Of a stretch of DNA of 64,000 nucleotides, positions 33,701-42,367 are shown piece by piece. A program made the translations under genes and the position numbers. Source of the stretch: a virus; the IMG/VR virus record IMGVR_UViG_3300046694_000136, positions 62,001 through 126,000 of that record. One strand, 5' to 3'. Numbering within the stretch: the stretch's first letter is position 1; every line of letters starts with the position of its first letter. The notes below the pieces were generated by a model. That model was not told the DNA's origin. It saw only the letters and a program-made list of their open reading frames with translations, and ran no database searches.

Positions 33701-35712
33701 TGCAGTTTAGTCTTCGAGAGTTTGCGAACATTCCAGAAGAGATGATGTTGCGCTGGCGAGGTTATCGATGTCCGGTAACCGTAGTCGACGACGAAGGTGA
33801 GTCTGTTGAGTCTGACACCTATGTGCTGATGTTGACGTGGTTGGGGTTGATTATCCATCGACACTACAACCACATCCCTTATTCGATTAAGGAGTTGATC
33901 CCCTCGAATAAGGTGGCTGGTAATACAGACAAGATGATCACCTACGACGACGACGTCCAGACCGTCCCCATTAACTACATGCTCGCCAAGCTGCTCCCAA
34001 CTATTAAAAGCTTGGCAGAAATTGATGACATCAAGCGGATGATCCACATCTGGCAGAACAAGCTCCATAACTTATCCGTAGTGATGGGTGAAGGTTCTTC
34101 GCTGTCAGCCTCTGCTGAGTCCGTGGGTGATCTCATGGCCGATGATGGGGTAATGGAGATCCGTGATCAGATCCTCGAGAAGAAGATCTCGATCGATGAA
34201 GGTGAAGATAAGTTCAACCACCACATCAAGTCAGCAGAAACCTTGGACCGTAACGTCATGGCCATGCTGGCTCGGACTGGCGGTGTAAGTGTGAACCAGG
34301 CGTATCAACTGTCCGTGATGCGGGGTGGGGTGTTCAGCTTGAACAACACCATTCACCCCAATGCGGTCTCTGTACCGTACGCTCACGGCATTACTAACTT
34401 GGCGGATTCGCTGGGTGAGAAGAATGCGTCTGGTAAAGCTCTAACCAACAACGGTAAAGCGTTGAAGGACTCGGAGCTGTTTCACCGTAAGACCCACATC
34501 CTGACTGCTGTTGTGCGTGGCATGAGCTTCGGTTGGGATTGTGGTACTCGGATCGCTGTTCCTGTCAAGATTGCCAGCATGAACGTTGCCATGGGGCTGC
34601 GCGGCAAGTGGCAACAAATGCCTGCCGGCAATCTCCAGCTTATTGACAACGATAATGTCTGGGACATCAAGGTTGGGGAAACGGTCTACATTCGTTCGGT
34701 TGCGTTCTGTAATAGTCGCGACGCTGGTGTTCCGTGTGGAACATGTTACGGGATGATGGCGACGTCAATCCCGTTTAACCAGATGATGGACAAGATTGCT
34801 AACGTGGGCATGTGGTCAGCAACCTCTATCTGTAACCCGATGGGTCAGGGGATGCTTTCTACTAAACACTTTATCCGAAATGCAATTACACGGCAGTTCG
34901 TCCCGCACAAGCGCGACACGAATATCATTTCCAGTAATGGCGATGAGATCTTCTTGAATCCTGAGGTCATTGAACCTGGCTGTGACATGGTCTTGGGAGC
35001 AGATATTGTTAACGTCCTTTCGGACATCCGAAGCTTGGGTGACCTTAACGCCGTTAGTCTGGAGAAACTGCCGTATTTCGCTGAAGTGACTTTCCGTTAT
35101 GCAGTTGAAGATATCATGATGGGCGGTAAAACGATTCAGCAACACGCTGCCCATACATCGATCTCCTCTCGTAAAGCGCGGTTCTCGTTGGAATTCCTCC
35201 GTTATGTGTTGGACTACGGTTGGGAGACTCTCGGGAAGAAGCATGTCAAGATCGACCTGAGCCATTGGAATGTAATGGAGCCTGTGTTTAGTCTGCCATT
35301 CATCCGGGAAGACTTGGATGCTCACCGTGCTCGTGTTGAGAGCTTCATCACCTTTAGCAAGCGTAACTCTACGTGGAAAAATCAGGTAGTCACTCCGAAG
35401 ATCTTTGGTGAGGTGCTAACTGAGTACTGGACACTCATTGCTCAGGAAATTAAAGGTATTAACGTCGTACACCCAGAGTTGATGCTGTACAGCTGTCTGA
35501 CAGCGACTCCAGGGGGTATTGACGCATCGATCCCAATGGGCGATGTGCCTAAGTACTTCTCCAGTTTCGAAGAGGCTGTAATCGGTCGAGGTATTGGCCA
35601 CCTGATGATCTACGAGCGACAGCAGAACGTACTGAACAAGATGAAAACTTTCCGGATGGTCAACCGTCAAGGTAGTCCGTTGGAGGCTTTCTTCGCACTG
35701 GGTGTTGGTTAA
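33697..35712 (+). CDS. Non-virion RNA polymerase beta' subunit, C-terminal part
   Basis: 671 aa. GWDCGTRI (279-286) matches the DCGT of bacterial beta'; RSVAFCNSRDAGVPCGTCYG (333-352) matches the second zinc site, giving Cys282, Cys338, Cys347 and Cys350. NVGMWSATSICNPMGQGMLS (369-388) aligns with [20 protein letters not shown], and VNQAYQLSVMRGG (199-211) lies in the preceding helix region. It therefore contains the trigger-loop-proximal part and C-terminal region missing from 19974-21629. Equivalent of phiKZ gp74. Translationally coupled to the beta gene. Confidence 0.9.
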   Translation: MMQFSLREFANIPEEMMLRWRGYRCPVTVVDDEGESVESDTYVLMLTWLGLIIHRHYNHIPYSIKELIPSNKVAGNTDKMITYDDDVQTVPINYMLAKLLPTIKSLAEIDDIKRMIHIWQNKLHNLSVVMGEGSSLSASAESVGDLMADDGVMEIRDQILEKKISIDEGEDKFNHHIKSAETLDRNVMAMLARTGGVSVNQAYQLSVMRGGVFSLNNTIHPNAVSVPYAHGITNLADSLGEKNASGKALTNNGKALKDSELFHRKTHILTAVVRGMSFGWDCGTRIAVPVKIASMNVAMGLRGKWQQMPAGNLQLIDNDNVWDIKVGETVYIRSVAFCNSRDAGVPCGTCYGMMATSIPFNQMMDKIANVGMWSATSICNPMGQGMLSTKHFIRNAITRQFVPHKRDTNIISSNGDEIFLNPEVIEPGCDMVLGADIVNVLSDIRSLGDLNAVSLEKLPYFAEVTFRYAVEDIMMGGKTIQQHAAHTSISSRKARFSLEFLRYVLDYGWETLGKKHVKIDLSHWNVMEPVFSLPFIREDLDAHRARVESFITFSKRNSTWKNQVVTPKIFGEVLTEYWTLIAQEIKGINVVHPELMLYSCLTATPGGIDASIPMGDVPKYFSSFEEAVIGRGIGHLMIYERQQNVLNKMKTFRMVNRQGSPLEAFFALGVG

Positions 35713-35742
35713 CCCTTTAGTTTAGCGGCTGCTTAACCGGAC

Positions 35743-35764
35743 GGGGGTCCCGAAAGGGCCCCCT
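35743..35764 (+). terminator. Hairpin after RNAP beta' gene
   Basis: GGGGGTCCC-GAAA-GGGCCCCC, with one internal mismatch and a GNRA loop. No T-run follows, so termination may be partial and the helicase gene 22 bp later co-transcribed. Confidence 0.5.
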
Positions 35765-35786
35765 CCTACCGACTTAAGAGGTCGTT

Positions 35787-37313
35787 ATGCGTACAACAGT
35801 CACGATCAGTAAGGCGTATCATTACTTAAGGATATTTGATTACCACCCGGATTTCGTTAATAACGTTATAAAACCGTTTTGCCGTATGCACATGTACCAG
35901 ATGGGGATGAAGCCTAACGCCCAAACCCGTCAGATGGAACGCGTGCTGGATCACGTATTTGCGAGATCTAACCACGACAAGACAGAGTATCGTTTCTCAG
36001 TTAACTTACTGCAACAGTTCTTGGACTTTGCAGTGTACCGCGGTTACGATCGTTCTCGGATTACAATCATCGACGAACCGATCATTGAACCTGTCAGGGT
36101 AGACTTTACCTTTCAGGAAGGATACGAAACACCACGACCGGGTCAGGTGGAATGGACTGACTACATGTTGAGCGAAGGTTACCTTAAGGTAAACAACGAC
36201 AACACAGGTGGTGGTAAAGGTTACATGTCCATCTATGCGATGGCTAAGCGGGGGATGCGAACTGTCATCACCATGCAGCCGCGCTACATTCCGATCTGGA
36301 AAGGGGAGCTACACAAGTTCCTTAAACTGGATCCTGGTGATTTGCTTGTTTGGGAACACCCATTACCGAAGTTAGTAGAAGCTTTTAATAACGGTACGGT
36401 TAATCCTAAGATTGTTATCTTGCCAATGTCCCGGATCGAACCCTTCTTAAGGAAGAAAGAGATTCCAGACCCTGTAGACCTTGATGATGTATTCAAGGCT
36501 ATCAGGCCGGGGACGCGCATTATTGAAGAAGGGCACGAGGCTATTCACCAAGTGTTCTCCTCTTTGATGTACGGCAACCTGTTGATGACGTATGTACTGT
36601 CAGCAACGTTGAAGTCCGATGATGCGTTTGTTAACCGTGTCTATGAGTGGCTGTTCCCTGTCTCTGAGCGTCTGAGAGAAGCGAACGACCAGAACTACAT
36701 CGATACCGTTGCTCTCTTGTACAAAATCAACCTGCGCAAGCACAAGGTCAAGTATGAGAGGTATGGGGCCTACGATGACAAGGTATTTGAAGAAAGTATC
36801 TTGGCGTCTAAGGAGATGACGGACTTCTTCTTCGAGCTATGGGATAAAGCGTTCCAAGAGTGGTACATACCGTTCAGAGAGGAGGGAACGAAAGCCTTGT
36901 TCTTCTTCTCCCGGAAGCAGATGTGTAAAGAGATGCGCAAACGTTTCCTAAAGAAATATCCAGGATGGGATATGGAGACGTTCTTGGCTAGTGAAGAGAA
37001 GGACAAAGAGAAGTACAAGAAGCATGAAATACTCTTCACGACGCAGGGTAGCTGCGGTACCGGTAAAGATATTCCGGGACTGATCCGTGTATTCTGTAGC
37101 CATACCGTGTTTTCTACACAAACCAACCGTCAGATGATCGGTCGTCTACGCGAAATCTTCAGGATGTTCGGCGGGCTCATTACCCCTATGTTCATCTTTG
37201 GTGTCTGCGTTGACATCGATAAACATCTGTCGTGTATGGATAAACGTAAAACTGCTTTCGCGGCTAAGTCCAAGTCGTTCAAGCGGATGAACCTGGATTG
37301 CGCTCTGGAGTAA
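35787..37313 (+). CDS. Superfamily 2 DNA helicase (phiKZ gp75 position)
   Basis: 508 aa. Motifs in order: PRPGQVEW (116-123, Q-like), NTGGGKGYMS (139-148, Walker A in which the usual K-T/S is K-G), IIEEGHEAIH (245-254, motif II in place of DEAH), LSATL (271-275, motif III), SCGTGKDIPGL (about 430-440, motif V) and RQMIGRLREI (about 457-466, motif VI). Layout resembles UvsW-type helicases, likely acting in replication or recombination. The missing Thr/Ser after the P-loop Lys and the EEGH box are unusual and could weaken ATPase activity. GAGG before ATG. Confidence 0.8.
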   Translation: MRTTVTISKAYHYLRIFDYHPDFVNNVIKPFCRMHMYQMGMKPNAQTRQMERVLDHVFARSNHDKTEYRFSVNLLQQFLDFAVYRGYDRSRITIIDEPIIEPVRVDFTFQEGYETPRPGQVEWTDYMLSEGYLKVNNDNTGGGKGYMSIYAMAKRGMRTVITMQPRYIPIWKGELHKFLKLDPGDLLVWEHPLPKLVEAFNNGTVNPKIVILPMSRIEPFLRKKEIPDPVDLDDVFKAIRPGTRIIEEGHEAIHQVFSSLMYGNLLMTYVLSATLKSDDAFVNRVYEWLFPVSERLREANDQNYIDTVALLYKINLRKHKVKYERYGAYDDKVFEESILASKEMTDFFFELWDKAFQEWYIPFREEGTKALFFFSRKQMCKEMRKRFLKKYPGWDMETFLASEEKDKEKYKKHEILFTTQGSCGTGKDIPGLIRVFCSHTVFSTQTNRQMIGRLREIFRMFGGLITPMFIFGVCVDIDKHLSCMDKRKTAFAAKSKSFKRMNLDCALE

Positions 37314-37349
37314 GTTCAGAGCGTGTCCTTCCTTTTGTGGGTGATCAAC

Positions 37350-37805
37350 ATGCTACCTCACTTAACCAGCCAAACACTGGTACTGTTAAAAACCGGCTGC
37401 AACGGGGTAAATTCAGTCCTCGGTGAAATCGGTGTTATTAAGTGCCTAGAGGATTACCTCAAGTACACCCGAACTGGTAATGCTGTTTGTGCCATTGCGG
37501 GCGAAGAGTTGGTGTGGAAAGATCCGGAGTTCGTTGAAGATTTTGTCGACAGTCATCTCTTTGATAAAGACGGTGTACCGCTGTTGTCGACATGCGGAGA
37601 GGAATTTCACGCTGCATTAAACGATCCAACCAATGCCAAGATCGGTTACGAGATGGAGATCTTTGATTCAGTCGAAGGACTCTTCATCAGCAATCAATCC
37701 GTGTTGGGGGATCTCGCCACTAATTATTGCATCGAGAACTGGGAAGTTGTTCGTCAACTCCCGGGACTAATGGTTCTGTCTGTTAAGGGAGCTAAAGTCA
37801 AATAG
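37350..37805 (+). CDS. Small protein, paralogue of the next gene's first domain
   Basis: 151 aa from ATG 37350 (GGGTGAT before it), preferred over GTG 37323. Shares with the first ~135 residues of the 37835 protein the pattern P-x-[FW]-[VI]-E-D-x-V...LFD-x-DG-x-P...E-x-x-x-x-L...N-x-x-L, ending in L-x-x-KG/LTG. No known domain or membrane segment. Possibly an early host-interaction gene; function unknown. Confidence 0.6.
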   Translation: MLPHLTSQTLVLLKTGCNGVNSVLGEIGVIKCLEDYLKYTRTGNAVCAIAGEELVWKDPEFVEDFVDSHLFDKDGVPLLSTCGEEFHAALNDPTNAKIGYEMEIFDSVEGLFISNQSVLGDLATNYCIENWEVVRQLPGLMVLSVKGAKVK

Positions 37806-37834
37806 ACAACAATAGGTACGTCACTAACCAGCCG

Positions 37835-38644
37835 GTGTTTCTGGAATACAGAAGCAATATTGAATGGGACTCTGTTATCCAAGAGATTATGGAAGAGATC
37901 CTTGACAATGCATTTCGTTATGGCGATGGATTTGGAGGCTTTAGTCTATTCGGGGGTACTCCTAGTTGGGCTAACCCTGTTTGGATAGAAGACCGAGTTC
38001 GTGGCCTGTTGTTTGACGAAGACGGTTGGCCTCGCCGGAGTGTCGATGATGGTGAGTATTGGGAGTTCCTTAGGGCTCCTAAGACTGTGGTGAATAGGTA
38101 CACCGCAATCATCACCGATATCACGGAGAGACTTATTGTCGACAATGCGCTTCTGCTTAATTCCCTGTATTCACGCTATCTAGTAGAGAGCACAGAATAC
38201 ACCAGAACCGTTCGAAACCACATCATAATCAAGCTCACTGGGTGGGACAAAATGGCTAAGCAATCTTTTGCACCAGTTCCGAAGAACGTGAAATCCGTTA
38301 TCATCAGACTCCCGAGCTCGCCGACGGACAATGTTGACAAACAGTTCATGTTACGACTGCTGGTGGTCGAGCGCATTCGTGCGTACATCGACGTGCTGGA
38401 TTTTAAAGCACTCCAGGAGGAACTCCTCCAAAAACGTATCACCATTCCGGTGTACTACGAAACGGACGAACAAAAGAAAGACTACTTCGAGTCGGAGGCG
38501 ATGGAGATCAGAAGTCTCTACGACCGTATCGAGCTGGATCCTTTGTTCAAAGAAGACTTCATGTCCCTCAAACCCTACCAAGGCCACAAGTGGGACCTCA
38601 AGTCCACCACTGAACACGCCATCCTCCTGTCTATCGAGGTTTAA
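37835..38644 (+). CDS. Two-part protein: paralogue of previous gene joined to a second domain
   Basis: 269 aa from GTG 37835, but no ribosome site precedes it. Similarity to the preceding protein extends upstream of this codon (VTNQPVFLE against LTSQTLVLL), so the true start may be a nonstandard codon near 37802-37820. Residues 1-~135 match the previous protein. At ~139 (base 38251) MAKQSFAPVPKNVKS begins what looks like a separate protein, preceded by GGGTGGG, a possible internal start. It may be an in-frame fusion by loss of a stop codon. No function assigned. Confidence 0.55.
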   Translation: MFLEYRSNIEWDSVIQEIMEEILDNAFRYGDGFGGFSLFGGTPSWANPVWIEDRVRGLLFDEDGWPRRSVDDGEYWEFLRAPKTVVNRYTAIITDITERLIVDNALLLNSLYSRYLVESTEYTRTVRNHIIIKLTGWDKMAKQSFAPVPKNVKSVIIRLPSSPTDNVDKQFMLRLLVVERIRAYIDVLDFKALQEELLQKRITIPVYYETDEQKKDYFESEAMEIRSLYDRIELDPLFKEDFMSLKPYQGHKWDLKSTTEHAILLSIEV

Positions 38645-38645
38645 T

Positions 38646-39209
38646 GTGGAATTCCTTATTGTCAAGCTGGACCCGGATACTCGTGATGAACTGTATTCGG
38701 ACATCAACCCCAATCTCGTTGACTTCGTTCTGCTGGAAGCCATCACCCTCGCCGGTAAAGAGATGATCAACAACCCTGATGCCATGATCGAAGCCTCAGG
38801 TGATGAAGTCTATCACCTGAACGATCCTGACATCGACATGGAAGACAGTATCCGCGCAATCCTCGACGTGATGGTGGAAACCGACAAACTCGCCGGCGTC
38901 GACACCACTGCTGAAGGTTACGACATCGAAGAGAAGTACCCGTTCATTTCGGACAAACTGGTACTGGCGCTGTCGTCGATCACCTTTGCTAACAAAGTTG
39001 GCGAAGTGATCATGTTCCACAACGTTATCTCTAATCCGAAGTTTGCCCAAGGCGTACACGTCAAAGGCACTCACCTGGGTAACGTCGCTACACTGTCGTT
39101 GACACCACTGGCTGAAGCTGCTCAAGCGGCGGTTGCGGTATCGAAAGCGGTAGAGATGGTCAAAGAGCAACTCATCAATGACCTGAACTCCCACATCAAG
39201 AAAGGCTGA
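38646..39209 (+). CDS. Uncharacterised 187-aa protein
   Basis: GTG at 38646 with GAGG seven bases before is chosen; the frame is open far upstream inside the previous gene, but there the sequence is a Ser/Arg-rich shadow. Protein MEFLIVKLDPDTRDELYSD; acidic first half, Ala/Val-rich helical end (LAEAAQAAVAVSKAVEMV). Good codon bias. Ends at a strong bidirectional terminator. Function unknown. Confidence 0.6.
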   Translation: MEFLIVKLDPDTRDELYSDINPNLVDFVLLEAITLAGKEMINNPDAMIEASGDEVYHLNDPDIDMEDSIRAILDVMVETDKLAGVDTTAEGYDIEEKYPFISDKLVLALSSITFANKVGEVIMFHNVISNPKFAQGVHVKGTHLGNVATLSLTPLAEAAQAAVAVSKAVEMVKEQLINDLNSHIKKG

Positions 39210-39224
39210 CACCCCCACTTAATA

Positions 39225-39254
39225 CCCTCCTAGCCCTTGACGGGGCTAGGAGGG
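39225..39254. terminator. Bidirectional terminator between convergent genes
   Basis: CCCTCCTAGCCC / GGGCTAGGAGGG around TTGACG, followed by GGTTAGGACCTTTCTTTTTTTT on the plus strand. The core AGCCCTTGACGGGGCT also occurs at 2109-2124. Confidence 0.8.
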
Positions 39255-39276
39255 GTTAGGACCTTTCTTTTTTTTT

Positions 39277-40581
39277 CTATTTCAATGCGATATCAAGGTC
39301 AAGGATTGACGTCTTGCTACCAGCGGTGTGAGCGGCCTTCATACGTTGCAACATCATTCGGGTAGGGATCAACACGATCTCGGAGCTAAGACGTTCTCCG
39401 TAAGCTCCTAGGCCTATCCCGCAGCAGATCTGGCAATACTCACCATCAACCAAGATACAACGGTTGGTAACACGGACTTGAGTAGGCTTACCTACCAGAC
39501 TGTCCACGTTCTCCTTGGTAATCAGGGTAGTTGCTTTGTTGATAGACGCATAAACACCAATCCAGTACTTCTTGTTGGACTTGGCGATCAACACTGTCTC
39601 AGTAGAAGGACTACCGCAATCAGGAGTGGTCATGGAAACCACTGCACGACCGATCAGGCGCAGAGTTTCCTTAACCTGACTACCACCTTCACCTGTTGCC
39701 ATGGAACGGCTGTACGAGCCTGCTACGGCGGTGTTGATGTACGCAGCCAGATGAGTAACGTCCCAGCCTTCATCCAGAGACTGAGTAAGCGCAACCCATC
39801 CATCCCCAGTGTCATTCGGCTCAATACCGAATGCAATGAACATCCGCTTCCGGCTGTTATCGATGAACTTCTTGTTAATGAAGAATTTCTTACTGGGTCC
39901 TTCCAGCATCTTCTTCATGTCCAGTGCTACAACCTGGTCCACGATGGTGGTGAAGACAACCGGGTCATTCAGTTCGTGAGCATGCTCTTTGAAGAGACGA
40001 TCACGAAGCGCAATAACTTCAGGGTCTACTGTCAGGGCATCCAGACCGCCCGGCTTGATGTAGTGGGTCCCCAAGCCTTCGAGGAAGTTACAGTTGTGGG
40101 TGAACATGAGACATTCATCCACAGAGGCTTTGCCCTGAGGGACTGTTTCACCCTGTTTAGGGTTGTCAACCATGATCTCCCGGAAGAGGTCTTCAAAGAA
40201 CCCTTTGGTAAATTCACGGTTAACGTATTCAACAGTACCCTTGAACGGTTCCCAGATCAGGATGATGTTGAAGATGAACAACCCGAAGGTGGTCTTAACC
40301 GGTTTACCTTTCAGGATAGGGTGGAAGTCACCCGGCAGTTCCAGCAACTCATCCATGTAGAAGAGAGGTTCATTGACGTTACCCCCTTCAACCCGAACAG
40401 GCATGCCATCGATAAGGGTCCAGTGATAACCTTTCTCGATATAGACCGCATGAGGTTCCAGTTTGAACAGTTCAGACGAATCAGGGTCTTCGAACTGAAT
40501 AGTGATCAGGGACTGGATACTGCCCTTGCTGTCGTAACCGTCATTGGTAATAAAGTGCTTGAGGTATTCGAGCTTATTCAC
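39277..40581 (-). CDS. Virion RNA polymerase beta' C-terminal part (phiKZ gp80-like)
   Basis: 434 aa. TTPDCGSPST (318-327) corresponds to the DCGT of bacterial beta'. RVTNRCILVDGEYCQICCG (370-388) gives Cys375, Cys383 and Cys386, which with Cys322 rebuild the second beta' zinc site. IPTRMMLQRMKAAHTAG (405-421) aligns with the [17 protein letters not shown] region. A second, more divergent copy of the fragment at 33697-35712, as expected if this phage has two RNA polymerases. In phiKZ gp80 belongs to the virion enzyme injected with the DNA. Overlaps the 40574-41476 gene by 8 bases. Confidence 0.75.
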   Translation of the reverse strand: MNKLEYLKHFITNDGYDSKGSIQSLITIQFEDPDSSELFKLEPHAVYIEKGYHWTLIDGMPVRVEGGNVNEPLFYMDELLELPGDFHPILKGKPVKTTFGLFIFNIILIWEPFKGTVEYVNREFTKGFFEDLFREIMVDNPKQGETVPQGKASVDECLMFTHNCNFLEGLGTHYIKPGGLDALTVDPEVIALRDRLFKEHAHELNDPVVFTTIVDQVVALDMKKMLEGPSKKFFINKKFIDNSRKRMFIAFGIEPNDTGDGWVALTQSLDEGWDVTHLAAYINTAVAGSYSRSMATGEGGSQVKETLRLIGRAVVSMTTPDCGSPSTETVLIAKSNKKYWIGVYASINKATTLITKENVDSLVGKPTQVRVTNRCILVDGEYCQICCGIGLGAYGERLSSEIVLIPTRMMLQRMKAAHTAGSKTSILDLDIALK

Positions 40582-41476
40582 TGATGATTACCCCTTCAAT
40601 CATTTCTTCTATTCTGGTGATCGAGGTAATGTCTTCAATCACACTGTACAGATACTGAGAGACCTTCTCTTTCAGCCAATGGTCGTTGATCTCGGAGATA
40701 AGGTAGAAACACAACACTTCCTTGGCGTACGCAAGGTTAGCTTCCACGGTATTAACCGCTAGGAGCTCCTCTAGGTAGTCTTTAAAGAAGTTTAGGTACG
40801 TTGGCATAGTGCCACCAGCCTGACCGTTGTTAATCAAGTGGTCGTACGCCTTAGTGCCTTCCAGAAACGCTTTGTTAGCTATCACCCGGTTAACAATGTT
40901 ATCTGGAGTGTTGGCCATCTCCTCGGGACTGAAGAGAGTATCCTTAATAGCTTTCAACGTTACTTCGGAAATGTCTTCGATCATGCACTCGTATTCCGAC
41001 AGATCCTCATCTTCACCCCATAACTTCTGCATAGCCTGAAGGAGACGATTGACCGGCGGAATGTCCATGCATTCTAAAAGGGACTTCAGTCCGATGAGAT
41101 CTTGATAGTCTTGGAGACTCAAGAAGAAGTCCAGCAGTTTGCTCAACTCCTTGAGCTTGTCCTCACCAACCACGTCTTGATTGAGGGTAACTCCCATTTC
41201 AGTCAGCAGATTAATTGTATTGACTGTCAACATTACAAAGACAGCCTGCTTCTTGACCGGCATGTCCAGGTCAGTGTTAGCAAGCACGTCAGCAATCTGG
41301 CTAGGGAGAACCGAGTTCTCATCCGACAGCATAATTAAATTAAACGCGTTATCCAATATTTTAGCCTGTAGAGGCGGGATAGCACTGCGGAACGTAAACC
41401 ACATCCCACCGACCATAGTGTCGGCGAGGTTACCTTCCTCGTTCAAGTCTACTGATTCTTCGACATCGATAAGCAT
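40574..41476 (-). CDS. Uncharacterised 300-aa protein upstream of the virion RNAP subunit
   Basis: ATG at 41476, AGAGGG before it. Acidic, almost entirely helical, Leu-rich, no motifs recognised. Starts MLIDVEESVDLNEEGNLAD. Coupled to the virion RNAP fragment downstream by an 8-base overlap. Could be a virion protein packaged with the polymerase; this is inferred from arrangement only. Confidence 0.6.
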   Translation of the reverse strand: MLIDVEESVDLNEEGNLADTMVGGMWFTFRSAIPPLQAKILDNAFNLIMLSDENSVLPSQIADVLANTDLDMPVKKQAVFVMLTVNTINLLTEMGVTLNQDVVGEDKLKELSKLLDFFLSLQDYQDLIGLKSLLECMDIPPVNRLLQAMQKLWGEDEDLSEYECMIEDISEVTLKAIKDTLFSPEEMANTPDNIVNRVIANKAFLEGTKAYDHLINNGQAGGTMPTYLNFFKDYLEELLAVNTVEANLAYAKEVLCFYLISEINDHWLKEKVSQYLYSVIEDITSITRIEEMIEGVIISE

Positions 41477-41515
41477 CGATTAACCCTCTGTTTAATTCAA
41501 GGAAGCTATAGCATC
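41477..41515. promoter_or_regulatory. 39-bp divergent promoter space with GCTATAGCAT
   Basis: Only 39 bases separate two divergent start codons and must contain both ribosome sites (AAGGAAG for plus, AGAGGG for minus). GCTATAGCAT at 41505-41514 matches the element at 17742. No TATATTAC. Promoters may therefore lie partly inside the coding regions. Confidence 0.4.
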
Positions 41516-42367
41516 ATGGCAACTAAAAAACAAAGCATGAAAGCCAAAAAAGACACTCGCAAGAAGACGAAAGCGAAGGTTCGGGTTAAATCATCGCAGA
41601 GCAGTGTCTTCGGTCAACGTAGCGCCGGTGGCTTCCACGACAAACGCGTCAGCATCTACGACCTGATCAACGACGTCAAAAGCGGCGCCACTCACATCAA
41701 GTCCAAACTGGCCAAAGGCGAGATTCCTGAAGTAGGGATCGATCGTCTGGACTTCCTGAAAGGTATTCAGGAAACCATGGGCCAAGTGATCAAGATGCAC
41801 GGCGGTATCGCGGTGTACATGCTGCTGGCTGAGAACGAAAGCCGCTTCCAGATCACTCCTGAGAACGCCGAGCGTATCGAGGGCTACGAGCGTTCCGTTG
41901 TTCGCTTTGTAGAAAACGTTGATGCCGTGGTTCTGCTGGACCAAGCCAAGAAACTGCCAGAAGATTACATCGAACTGGTTATCGACATGGCCGACGTACT
42001 GCGTGACCTGATGGTTATCCAGCACATTCCTACTTACGAGATGCTCAAGCGTAAGGAACAGGAAATCAACCGCTACATCACCGAACACCTGCCAACCGGT
42101 ATGGACGTCTTCGAATACACCCGTGGTCTCCACGAAGAGCGTATCAAGCAGGTCGGTCCTCTGTACGTGACCACTGAAGGCGTCAGCGCCAAAGAGATCG
42201 CCGACATGGTCCTGATGACTCAGGATCTCATGAACGAGAATGGTGAAGACGTTGTTGTCTCCGTTGACACCAGCAACATCAAGCCGGACGAGCATCCTGA
42301 CGTCGAGCCGGTTAAAGATATCCCGCAAGACCCTATTACCGAACAACGTATCAAGGACGCTCAATAA
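41516..42367 (+). CDS. Uncharacterised 283-aa protein with basic N-terminus
   Basis: ATG at 41516. Residues 1-28 are strongly basic (KKQSMKAKKDTRKKTKAKVR), suited to nucleic-acid contact. The rest is helical and acidic, with a disordered Asp/Pro-rich tail. First gene of the late plus-strand block; stop overlaps the next start. Good codon bias. A virion or DNA-packaging role is plausible but unproven. Confidence 0.6.
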   Translation: MATKKQSMKAKKDTRKKTKAKVRVKSSQSSVFGQRSAGGFHDKRVSIYDLINDVKSGATHIKSKLAKGEIPEVGIDRLDFLKGIQETMGQVIKMHGGIAVYMLLAENESRFQITPENAERIEGYERSVVRFVENVDAVVLLDQAKKLPEDYIELVIDMADVLRDLMVIQHIPTYEMLKRKEQEINRYITEHLPTGMDVFEYTRGLHEERIKQVGPLYVTTEGVSAKEIADMVLMTQDLMNENGEDVVVSVDTSNIKPDEHPDVEPVKDIPQDPITEQRIKDAQ

